From NCBI RefSeq assembly GCF_040436345.1, contig NC_133221.1, positions 20,023,165 through 20,087,164 of the forward strand: a DNA stretch of 64,000 bases. Reading direction: 5' to 3'. Origin of the DNA: Pagrus major (lineage: Eukaryota; Chordata; Actinopteri; Spariformes; Sparidae). The notes below the pieces were generated by a model, which did not search any database, was not told where the DNA came from, and saw nothing but the letters and a program-made list of their open reading frames with translations. The position numbers and the translations under genes are program-made. How positions within the stretch are numbered: position 1 is the stretch's first letter; every line of letters starts with the position of its first letter. Below are positions 25,800 through 35,974 of the stretch, one piece after another.

Positions 25800-27339
25800 T
25801 ATTGCTTTAGGTTTTTTTTTTTTTTATAAACTGTTACTTTTGAACCATCTTCCCAGTCTTATTGTTTACATTCTGCTCCCCCTTAAACACTGCAAATTAA
25901 GACAGAAGATGTGTGTTTTATAAATGTATAAAGGTAACAAATGTACTTTGGACGAGCCACAGAAACACTGTGGATCTCCAGCCTATGGTGAGTGACAAAA
26001 AACATTATCCTGTGTTGGTTGAAAATAATTTACATGTGCTGTCACTAAAATGACGTTTACATTTTGAGTATGGGGGATCTTTTGATGAGTTTATTTTATT
26101 TCAGCCAGCTGGCAAACAGGTTGATGTTCTGACTCCAGACCTCCTCTTGCCTGTTATCTTCGCAACTCTTGCAAAAAGCATTCAAAAATGTCACGTAGCC
26201 ACTACAGTGCCATAGTTTTTTACGTTTTTCTTTTATTTATGCTGTACAATTCATACATTCCATCATTTAGTAAATAAACATCTCAGCATTTTCTTTTATA
26301 TCTTGAATTTCATGTGACATTTTTACCTTTTTACGGTCCATTAGTTGTCTCTTAATGTCTTGTGTCTTCTAACTTGGGATGAAAACACATAAATATCTAG
26401 CGAACAGGTTTCCCTATAGTGAACATGAACATTTTTATAGGTATACACTTGCCTAAATGTGGCATTTTCTTGTATGTTTTGTGCCCCCGTCTTCATGTAT
26501 GTGCACCTTGGTGTGAAATGTCATCATTGATTGGTGAGTGATCATTTAGGGAATAAATACATGGAAAAATAGACTTTGGAAAAAAATTGTAAATATGATA
26601 AGAATGTCCACTTAAGCCACAATACCAAAGTAACTTGTACAGCACTAGATCCGAGTGACATGGAGTGCAGATAGAAGTCTTTCTGAAATATATGGAAATG
26701 CTGACATTGACCAAATAGATTTGTATAAAAGCATGTTTGCATGAGTAAATCTGTTTGAATGGCATATATGGACTAATTTATCATTCTAATAAAAAGTCAG
26801 ACAGATCGCTCAGTCTGTCAGTCAGATAGGATACAAGATAAGACAAGATCACTGCCTCACTGAACACATTATGGACGACCATATGGCTGAGAATGACAGC
26901 TTCGTCCGTAAGTTGCGTAGAATTTCTGAATAAGAGCTTCTTTAAAACCATCTTTTATACACTATTATTGAAATTATGTATCAGTGGGGTGGCTGTGTGA
27001 TGTAAGACGATGTGTGCAGGTCTGTGTGACTCATAGGTCAGGTGGAAGAGAGCTTTCATCATGCTTGTCAGCTCATCTATCTCTCGAACAATGAACACAA
27101 ATGATGGTGGATTTGAATTTTCAGAAGGATCATCTTTTTGTATTGTTGTACTTCAGTATCAGATACAGAGAGAGAAAGTGGTCTTCAAGATCTGTTTATA
27201 CTCAGTATTGTCTCCGTGTCCATCACAGAGCTTGAGCCTCAGCACGTCACATGGTTTCACTCAAAGTAAGCTGTCACTGCTGTTTTATAACCCTCTAAGA
27301 ATTGTTGTGTGAGTTTCCCAACACATTCACATTTTGTAT

Positions 27340-27682
27340 TTAAAGGTGCAATATTTAAGAATTGAACCAGTCAAACCTGTCGAATTCATACTTGACAACA
27401 AATAAGGGGCAGGGTAACCTTTAACTGCTCGTAAGTGTAGCTGGCGTTGGCTAGTTAGCTCCGTTAGCCATGCAGCTAACGGTCTGGACTGGGAGCTTGG
27501 GAAGTGTTGGTGTTTACACTGCTAGCAAAGGAGCTGTGGATGGGAATGGGACAGAGTTAGCTGGTTAGCATGCTAACTTCTCTGCAACACAAAACACAGA
27601 CAAATGTTAATCACATTCTGTTAATATTTTGTTAATTTTTAAACTTTCTCCACTAAAAGCCTTGCATGTTGCACCTTTTTCA
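27340..27682 (+). mobile_element. Family C MITE, copy C1
   Basis: It starts TTTAAAGGTGCAATATTTAA and ends near GCATGTTGCACCTTTTT, an inverted but decayed terminus. The body contains GTTAGCTCCGTTAGCCATGC and GCTGGTTAGCATGCTAACTT, shared with 43566-44051. No coding capacity. Confidence 0.6.
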
Positions 27683-29482
27683 TTTAAATGACAAATGTTA
27701 CAAAGGTTTTTTTACAAAGTTTTATATGACTATACTGTTTGTGTTTTAAGGTGCATTTTCTAAACCTGTTGAATGGTGGTACGAGAGATTTAAAAAAAGA
27801 ATAATAATAAACTAACCCTCAAACTTTTGACAGAGCTCCATCGCTTTCTATCAATGAAGATTTAGTGTATTTATAATTATGCACTGACAAATATGACTCA
27901 GCAACACAATTTGTATTCTTACTTCCTCTGAGGACTTCATCAAAAGCTGAGTGTTTTGTGTTGAGACAAGACTAAAATAGAGTGCATACCTCCACCAAGG
28001 CCCGACAGTCTCCTTTTGTACTCATTCATAGATACCAGCCACCAAAAAAGAAGACATTTTTATTATCAAGGGCCATGATTTATTTCCTGAGAAATTAATA
28101 AAAATGTCACAATGTTAAAGTAAGTGAGAAAAAAAATCCTGGATCCGTCCCTATATCAGGATCTGCACCTTAATTGAAAATCCATTCAGTAGATTAATTA
28201 TCTATTATTATTAACAAAAACGAAACATTTTCTGACACAGTGAACCTCCTTTATATCTCTCTCTCTACACCTGCACGGGTTCATGCACGGGATGCAGGGC
28301 AACAAAATACTGATGGGTATATCAGCTGTAAGCCTATTGGCTGCATGCTGCTGTCAGATATTTTCCAACTGTTGGTTAATGGGTTTCATGGTGTGCGTAA
28401 TTCCTGTGGAATTAGCTCCAACTAGGCTGAACAGTGAGAAGTGAGTGAGGTATAGAGGAGCAATCAATTGTGCAATCATGTGTGACACTGTCTTGGTGGA
28501 TTGGATTATGAGTTACCAGCACTACAGGTAACAACTGCAGGTCTGCTCTGTAAGCACCCAGCTGCCCTGAGGACTGTCTGGGCATTTCATGCTGGGAACA
28601 TCACCAAAGACCTTCTGACGCTGTTGGGTTGCAAATGCCAAGGTGATGTACGGGTCAGTACCTACAATATCTTGCCTTGCTTGTAGTTGTAGTGGCCTTC
28701 AAAGTATATAGTACGTAGCAGCATAGCGGTTCAGTTAAAGTTAACATAATGACGTTTTGGAAAAAAGAAGAAAGAGAAAAAAAAGTTAAAATAAATCAAC
28801 ACAAGTGTGCTTCTTGCTCACATCCACACAGTCAGGCGTGCTCTTTTACCCCACTTGTGCAGCAATGATGGGGGAAACGCTAGCGAGCGAATGCAAACGT
28901 GTCAAATGAGAGGCAATTTCATGGGACTGAAGAACCCTGTAATGACTGTTTTGATAGAGTAGTGGAGCTGGGATTGCTGAGAACAAGCTGCATTATGTAT
29001 GAAGGTTAAACGACTAGCATTCACCGCTTCTTAGGCCAGACTGACTGACTTCCAGAGTACTTTATGGATTTAATTTATTTCTCCCAGAACATTTAAATGT
29101 GTTTCTGTCTTTAACGAGAAAAGAGCAGAACGGTTTGCATTCAGTTACAGTTCTTTGAAGATTTCTTTTTAATTAAAATGCTTCACATATGGCTTCAGGT
29201 TGTATGTTATGGTCACAGAATATTTACAGTATAATGAATAAAAAAAAAACTCAAAATGGAAAAGGGTCTTTTAGTCTTCATTTATTTGCACAAGTAACAA
29301 AACAGTAAAACACCCAATACAAGAGTTGTTAAAAGAGGATTAGGCTGGTCAGATTAGAGTAGCATCTCACCAACAGCAATGAAATAAAACAATGATTGTT
29401 AAATTAGAAATTAATCAATAACATTGCTGGAAATTTGGAGAGTATCTTTCTAGCACTTGTGTCACAAAAAAATAAGGGTGTG
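27683..29482. other. Intergenic stretch between dffa and masp2, no gene seen
   Basis: Reading both strands shows no exon with plausible splice sites and no complement-control or serine-protease coding block. The interval is mostly AT-rich with short homopolymers. Confidence 0.6.
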
Positions 29483-29694
29483 TTAAAGGGGCACTATGTA
29501 GTTTTGGAGAAGTAATTAAAACTTAAATAAAATATTTATTTTTTCCAAAACTGAATAAACAAACTGGAAAATAAGGTCCCCAGAACACTGTTTGAAGCTA
29601 AAAAGGTGGCAGGGTCCGCCAAATATAAATGAAGTAAAACAGTATGAAATTTTGTTGTTCCTTTAAGGTCATTTTGTTTATTCAGTTTATTCAG
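29483..29694 (+). mobile_element. Family A MITE, truncated copy A2
   Basis: It begins TTAAAGGGGCACTATGTAGT and follows the A1 sequence to GTTTATTCAGTTTATTCAGT, where similarity stops. The right terminus is missing. Read on the minus strand it supplies three AATAAA hexamers (29535-29540, 29677-29682, 29686-29691) downstream of the masp2 stop codon. Confidence 0.75.
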
Positions 29695-29766
29695 TCCCCC
29701 CCTGTATAAAATGTTCACATAGCCTATGAGTACAACTACATTGTTTATGTCAACAGGCCATCAGTC

Positions 29767-30100
29767 TTAAAGCAACATTATGTAAGTTTTTTACCTTAAA
29801 ATAACAGCTTCAAAATCATGTTGATGGTTCGGTGTCTTGTAACAGGGTGAATGGTGTCTCTGTCTCAGCCACTCCGTCTCCTATCACTTGTGTCTGCACT
29901 ATGTAACTTCAGTGTGAGGGTAGGATCACAGCGTTACATACACTGTACATACACAACACTGTTATGACATAATGAGTTTTGTTTGTAGTTAGCACCTACA
30001 TTACTTCTGACAAATTGTTACAGACCTGGGATTTGTATTTACGACAGTGGTGTTGCACAAAATTGCACAAAATGCCAATTTCTACATCATGTTGCTTTAA
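29767..30100. mobile_element. Family D MITE, copy D1, abutting the masp2 stop codon
   Basis: A 334-bp element with perfect TTAA at both ends. The termini are inverted: TTAAAGCAACATTATGTAAG on the left and, read from the right, TTAAAGCAACATGATGTA. A second copy with similar ends and interior (TAACAGCTTC.AAATCAT.TTGATGG) is at 56819-57144. The right-hand TTAA (30097-30100) contains the TAA stop of the masp2 frame. Confidence 0.8.
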
Positions 30101-33100
30101 CTCAAAGTGAGGGATTCAGCCTTGGTACTGGTGTAGTTGATCTTCCATCCCTTGTTTTTCCCACTAGCATCAGATCTGAACTTGACATGCACTTGGTAAC
30201 TTCCTGTGTCAATGCTGCCTGGTGGTATCGATCCGCAGTAGGGTCCGTACTCTTGTCCAGCGGTTGAAATCTTGTAAAAGGGAAACATCAATTAAGAAAC
30301 AGAGATGTTGATTCATTAAACGCCTGACTGATTTACGTCCAGACAAACTTAAATGTGCAGGAAACGGCATGGCCATACAGTATATCACCCGAGGAGGACA
30401 AGTCAGTAAACGCACTGCCTCCACAAGCATGAGGATGAATACATTGCTTATTCATCTTCCTGTGTGTGTCAGTCACATGACTAACCTTCAACATGTCGTA
30501 CGGACACGGCACTTCTGGGTGTCCCTCTATGTCGAAGGGTTCCTGGAACTCCAGGATTATTCTGGATCCCTCCGGCAGACGGATGGTGTGCTCGCACTGA
30601 CTCATAGGTGGGTAGGGATTCGGGTAGTCCGGACTGGTCAGATTCCCCGACAGGGAGGTCAACACCTGGCTGATGCATGGCACTGTAGGCAAGACTCACA
30701 CACTCATTAAAGGGGCACTCTGTAGTTTAGGAGAAGAAATTCAAACTCAGAATATGAATATGAATATCTAATAAAATTTATATCATTAATGAGGTAATAA
30801 TACAAACTCAGAAATAGTTATCTTTTCCATAACTGAGTAAACAAGTTGTTCTCAGAGGAAAATAAGGCCCCAGAACACTGTTTGAAGCTAGAAAGGTGGC
30901 AGGGTCCACCAAATGTAGACAAAGTAAAACAGTATGAAATTGTGTTGTCCTTTTAGGTCAGTTTGTTTATTCTGTTTATTCAGTCATGAAAACAAAGAGG
31001 GTTATTTAGTTTTTTTCGGCATAAATATCAGTCAATGAAGGTCTTTCTCTTCTGATTTAAATTTCTTCCCCAAAACTACAAAGTGCACCTTTAAACATGG
31101 GTGTTTTTTAAGATATGTTGTCCAGTTTGTCTCTAAGCCTGAATGAAAAGTTGTTTGATCAATAGAAAACATTTTTCACGTCAACTGAGACATTTCCCGG
31201 CAACATAAATGATGGGATTCATTTAAGTTTGCATTACTGCCCCAGCAGATGTTGCAGACAAAAACAAATGAATTTCGCAAAAGAGGCTGAGTTGCTGTAA
31301 TTCATATAATTAGTACAATCTGTAGGCAGATAATCATTTTGGCCTATTCATTGCATGATTTGTTTTGTCACCCTTTTTTCCTCTGGCGAGGAATAATAAT
31401 TCGAGGCACATCAACTGGTAATTGTGATTAATTACGCAGTGTCAGTACACTATTAGTGCTGCTCACAGGTATCAATTTTTAATGTCATTTTGAAGTTGCT
31501 TTTCCCTTAGGAATCTACAGTAATTAACCCAGCCTTACTCCAGCCGGCAGAGATCAACTACTTTATGCATCAGTGTGCCTTTCAGATCTTGAATTAGGTA
31601 GCACAGGGAGCTATGATGGAAAAAAATCCAATCTAGAAAAATATCAACTGTGTGCCCTGTGTGAAATGTCAGAAAATAGTTTTTTGAAGATTTGTTCTGC
31701 GCCCCTGTGAAATATTGAGAACATGTTGGAACACAAATGGATTTTTTTCTTCTTCTTCCAATAACTGGGTGTAGTTACAAGTTTACAATGCAGCAAACTG
31801 ATCTGATTTTCGTCAAAAAAAGTGCGGCTTTGACGAATTGAACTGAAAGATTTGGCCATGATTTGATGATATGAACAGATGCTGTGGAATTAAAATACAT
31901 TGAATACATCAAACAGAAGTCAATGAGCACTAATATCTGCAGTGTCTGTCTATAAGGAGCTGACCAACAGAGTATTTAGCCTGAGAAACACCATATACCT
32001 TATTTACAGAGATCAATATACAGTTAAGCGCTCTCTGCCAAGCTCTTAACACTGCACCTCACATCCCTATCCAGCTTTGGACTCACTTTGCTTGAGCTCA
32101 GATGAACATGCCTCTCGGCTCTTACCTGTGCAGGATCTGTTGTTGTCATGGAGAAGGTATCCTTGTCTGCACGTGCAGTAGTATCCACCGATGTAATTGT
32201 GGCAAAAATGATCACACACTCTCTCCCCGTCTAACTTAGACTGACACTCGTTGATGTCTATTGAAGAGAGAAAAACACAAAAAATGTATTTTTCCATACA
32301 TGAACATATGATAAATGGGAAAGTGAGTGGAAATCTTTGTATGAACGTCTTCCTAAATGTCACATAATGTGTGGATATTTTTATTTTTTGCATCTTTCTG
32401 GAGCGTGTATGTCACCCATAGACGATGATGTCAGCACAGACACTAGATTAGTCTGGTGCACCTTAAAGGCAGCATTAGTGGGATTTGTCAGTTGCGGTTT
32501 GTAAACACAACTTTCACAGTTGGCCCCTCCTCCCAGGCTCAGAGACACCAACAGATGCGTGCTTATGATCCGGCACCTGGTCGCTTCATTTTTATCCCTC
32601 TCTCACACCCTTTGCTGGCGGCTGCACCCACTGCCCAAAGGTTGATGCCCAGAAACGTCTCAGACACAGCAAAATAAGAATATACAGGCAGAGGGCAGGG
32701 TTTCTGCAGATGCAGACATCGCCACACACTTTTAGTGGACTTAATTCTGCCTTGCTCACACAAAAATGCTGCCAATGACGTCAATTGGTAGAAGATAAAC
32801 AATTAATAGGTGTGGAAAGAACAGCTGCTGGAGCCGGCTCTGAGGTGTGATCGTTACATCCAATTATAAAAGCATGACCGGGTGCTATATGACTGTGCCA
32901 GTAGCCCCATTCACACTGCCCTTTGAGTGCGGGAATCATGCGCTGATTCTCCGCATTGTCCTCTGTGTGAAACTTTCAGATGCGGAGAGGGGAGAAAGTT
33001 TCGCTGCGGCTCTGATGTGCCTCCAGAGATAGTATCAGAGGTAGGTGGACCACACAGATGTCATCATCATGACGTGTACCGTCACGCCTCTTTTGGATCC

Positions 33101-34622
33101 GCATCGCCGGCATGCTGTATGAATTGACACACTGGTGCGGATTCACGCTGGAGCTGCTTGGTTCTGTGTGAACAAAGGCGGAGAATTGGCAAGCCTTCGC
33201 TGCGGAGATAATGCGGAGTCTCTGTGTGAACAGGGCTACTATTAAAATGCTTAAGTAACAAATAACTGCACACAGCTCATATTCAGAAAATGTGCCTTTA
33301 AACGAGCCATCAGAACTTCTGTAACGTTGTGATGTCACAACTGTACAGTCATCCCCCTCAGTAATGCCTCCAGTGCAGCCCAGGTTGCAAAAACACCAGC
33401 AGACCTGATGCGGAAACACGGTGCGAGGTGCTTGCTCAGGTCTGTGGGAGCTGACCAATCAGAACAGACTGGCCTTTTGGGGGGCAGGCCCCTACAGAGA
33501 CAGGCACTAAAACGGACCGTTCAGACAGAGGGTGAATAGAGGAGCTGCAGCAATGGAAAGTATGAGACAAATAATGTGTTTTTGAACATTAAAGCATGTA
33601 AACATTTTCTAGTAGATGCCCCATATGGGAGCTTTAAAACATGGAGTTAAATGGGAAAAGTATTAATTGCTTAAAAACTAAAATTGCAGACAGTCTGTTT
33701 TTCAACTTTAGAGTCAACACTTGAATCCCAGAGGTGACAGAAGATAAAACAAGAGGGTTTGTAATTAAACCACATTCTGGTGAGGAAAATGAAAAAAAAG
33801 CATTTGTCAAGCTACTATTGAAACTGCAGATTGTGTTATTACATTCAGAGAGGCTGTTTTATGTACATTTAGTGCCTAGTAGCCTTTGTTGCACTTTCCA
33901 ATTTGTGCCATTGTTTTTGTCACTGTATTTTTGTCTGCAATAATATAATTCTGCTATTATTCTCTAGAAACTCCATGACACATTGCTCTGTGTAATTACA
34001 TCCACCAAAAATGTATCTGCCTTCTGGCAGCAAATGTCACTATTCTGCATCACCTTCTGAGGTGTAAAATGCTCGGAAGCCTGTGAATCGGCCCTCGTTA
34101 GAGTAGTCACTCCTAAAGACCACTGACATGAGGTTCCCAGCTGACAGGATGACCGTGTTCCTCGGGGTGCTTTCATGGTTCTTCTCTTCCTGGCCGCAGA
34201 ACCGCAAGGTTTCATTCCCCTCTGCAAAAACCTGGTTTGACAAGGTCAGATGCTTTTTAGTGAGCAAGCTACAGACTCAAGTGCAGATCATGGGAGTTGG
34301 AGTTTCTCCAGCATGTACCTGGATGTAATCATATTCACACTGGTTTGAGGGCTCCATGCTGAAGTGGCTGAAGTAGAGTTTGACCCTGTGGCCATCTGGG
34401 ACACTGATGTTCCACACTATGTGCTGGTTGTCAGAGTATGGCTGGGGGAAGTTGGGGGAGGTGAAGCTGCCATAGAGTCCTGTCATTTCCACACTCAGCG
34501 AGACATGGAGGAGAGAAAACAGGACAAACACACAGCCCCCACTGGGCAAAATGAGGTGTCATGGCAGCAGTTTCAAGGATTATTTAGCAGAAATAAATGC
34601 TAACTGACACTCACCTGCTCAT
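30097..34622 (-). CDS. masp2: MASP2-like CUB1-EGF-CUB2 protein lacking the protease region
   Basis: Six exons on the minus strand: 34615-34622, 34319-34541, 34054-34231, 32126-32257, 30486-30682, 30097-30270, all with GT-AG introns and matching phases. The product is 303 residues. Residues 1-19 are a signal peptide whose start, MSS, is split by intron 1. CUB1 (about 21-136) has only the second cysteine pair (C71, C89), as in MASPs, with CEYDY at 71-75. A calcium-binding EGF module (DINEC from 137) and a four-cysteine CUB2 follow. After GWKINYTST, where human MASP2 enters CCP1, the frame adds KAESLTLS and stops. No GT donor stands at the expected phase-1 position, and no CCP or trypsin-like exon was found in the window. 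The CUB-EGF-CUB part is the MBL/ficolin-binding, dimer-forming region, so the product may act like the natural splice forms MAp19 and MAp44. The flanking genes favour MASP2 over MASP1. Confidence 0.85.
30707..31094 (+). mobile_element. Family A MITE, copy A3, in masp2 intron
   Basis: A 388-bp, apparently full-length copy with TTAA at both ends and termini TTAAAGGGGCACTCTGTAG / TTAAAGGTGCACTTTGTAG (inverted). It ends only 24 bp from the splice acceptor of the CUB2 exon at 30682. Confidence 0.82.
32463..32800. repeat. Interspersed repeat in masp2 intron
   Basis: It starts TTAAAGGCAGCATTAGTGGG and contains CCTCCTCCCAGGCTCAGAGA and CACCTGGTCGCTTC, a combination I recognise from a common fish repeat. 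The right edge is uncertain. A peptide reading across it is not conserved-looking. Confidence 0.45.
32900..33240. mobile_element. Short inverted-repeat transposon in masp2 intron
   Basis: The ends are AGTAGCCCCATTCACAC and, on the other side, GTGTGAACAGGGCTACT, a 17-bp inverted pair with two mismatches. The interior has further copies of CTGTGTGAA and GCGGA motifs, giving a foldback structure. An apparent 160-codon reading frame over this and the next repeat is repeat-derived. Confidence 0.65.
33255..33645 (+). repeat. Interspersed repeat in masp2 intron
   Basis: The motifs GGAGCTGACCAATCAGAACA and TTTTGAACATTAAAGCATGT are familiar from a high-copy teleost repeat that ends close to a TTTAA. 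No coding capacity; family not assigned. Confidence 0.5.
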
Positions 34623-34723
34623 GTTGGCTTAACAGTCCCCGGATATTTGGCGTGTTTTGGAACGATTCACTCTCGGTGATCTGAGGGTAAATGAACCCGG
34701 ATGGCCGGCTGGTCGACATTTAG

Positions 34724-34730
34724 GTAAACA
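34724..34730 (-). promoter_or_regulatory. Forkhead-type motif upstream of masp2
   Basis: TGTTTAC on the minus strand, about 105 bp upstream of the masp2 ATG, matches FOXA/HNF3 binding sites. Such a site would suit liver expression, but the motif is short and no TATA box is evident. Confidence 0.25.
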
Positions 34731-35224
34731 AAGTGAGACAGACACATGATCTGTTTGTCATCATTCCCCACCTCCCTCAGTCACAGAAATCAGTCTGATG
34801 CATGTCAGAATAATTTATATTCATTCTTACTCTGTTAAACTAATTTTCCTTTTGCTTTTTCTCCTCAAATCCACTTTTACAAGTGGGAAATGATAGTTTA
34901 CTACTACTATTTGCATAAAATCGACCGCATTCCCCAAAACACAGGAAGAAAGACACACAGCACATCACTTGGTTGCCCAATAACTACATTTAGAACAATT
35001 TTATGTAGTTTTTGCCACCTTTGATTGGTAAAATGTATTGATTTGAAGAATTCTAAACATTATAATAATATAAAAATTAATGTTACACTAAAATATATTT
35101 CTAAAAATGGAGATCACCTATCACCTGCGTCACACTTTCATGATTTCTGAGCAGTAAAGCTGTCAAATAAAAGCCTGAATCACTATATCTACATTTACCA
35201 GCCCAGGCTTTTTGTTTGCACCTC

Positions 35225-35411
35225 AACAAAGGTCCACTAATCACGGTTCGATCCCTGGCTCCTCCTGTCAGCATGTCGAAGTATCCGTGGGCAGGACACT
35301 TAAAAACTGAATGGCAGCTCTGTTGCCATAGTTGTGCGTGTGAATGAGAGACAAATTGTGAAGCGCTTTGTAAGGGAGAAAAGCACCATGTAAGTGCAGT
35401 CCATTTACCAT
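35225..35411 (+). mobile_element. Truncated SINE (3' portion)
   Basis: ATGTCGAAGTATCCGTGGGC, then GTGAAGCGCTTTGTAAGG and TAAGTGCAGTCCATTTACCA, follow the layout of the 3' body of a common tRNA-derived fish SINE. The tRNA-like head is reduced to a box B-like GGTTCGATCCC. Confidence 0.6.
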
Positions 35412-35737
35412 AATTACTGTATTAGGGACAAAAACAGTCAGTGGTACATTAACAACAGTTTCCCAGTGAGTGAAACCAGACTGCGTCATGTTTTTTCATT
35501 TTTTATTTTTACATGTCTGCACTGTGCTGTGCTTTAAAGCCTGACTTGATTGTTAATGCTTTTAGAATACAGGACTTGTATTCATGCTGCCTGTGTAGAT
35601 ATTGATGTTATTCAGAAGTGATGGAGGCTTTCAGTCGGCATCAGTTATGTAAGCTTGTATAGCCAACCCCCATTTTCCCTCACGCTAAAGCACTAATGGC
35701 TATTTGAAGTGAATTATAATAATTATCCACATAAACA

Positions 35738-35974
35738 TCAACGTTTATTTCCCATTGCAGATGAACTCTGTGATGGTGCTCTTTTTAAATGGTGCCATGA
35801 CCTTTTCCTTGTCTCCTGATTGTAAGCTGATGGGATGTTGAGCCACAGTGGAGAGTACTGGCAGATGTTGTCCTCCTGGTTATCATCCAGGTGCCACTCA
35901 GGCTTTGACGCACTGACAGAAATAATACCCGCTGACACTAAACAAAGCATTCCTGCAAAATATAACTTCATCAT
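35738..35974 (-). CDS. Candidate small secreted peptide precursor, unrecognised
   Basis: An uninterrupted 78-codon frame begins MMKLYFAGMLCLVSAGI, a good signal-peptide shape with likely cleavage after SVSA. The rest is hydrophilic, with one cysteine and tryptophans (EWHLDD, CQYSPLWLNIP). It ends with dibasic sites (RKR, LKR, NKR), giving a pattern like a propeptide: RKR-SWHHL-KR-APSQSSSAMG-NKR. Codons in the middle mostly end in G or C although the surroundings are AT-rich. It lies 1.1 kb upstream of masp2 on the same strand. I do not recognise the family, no promoter is evident, and it may be an exon of something larger or chance. Confidence 0.33.
   Translation of the reverse strand: MMKLYFAGMLCLVSAGIISVSASKPEWHLDDNQEDNICQYSPLWLNIPSAYNQETRKRSWHHLKRAPSQSSSAMGNKR

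Noticed and set aside
24911-30096. Search for CCP modules and a GDSGG-type protease exon on the minus strand
   Set aside because: Nothing matching was found. This supports the truncated masp2 reading but cannot exclude very short diverged exons.
30369-30710. 113-codon plus-strand frame
   Set aside because: It is the antisense shadow of the masp2 CUB2 exon.
32976-33458. 160-codon minus-strand frame, the longest in the window
   Set aside because: It spans the ends of two interspersed repeats in a masp2 intron; the composition is not protein-like and it resembles no family I know.
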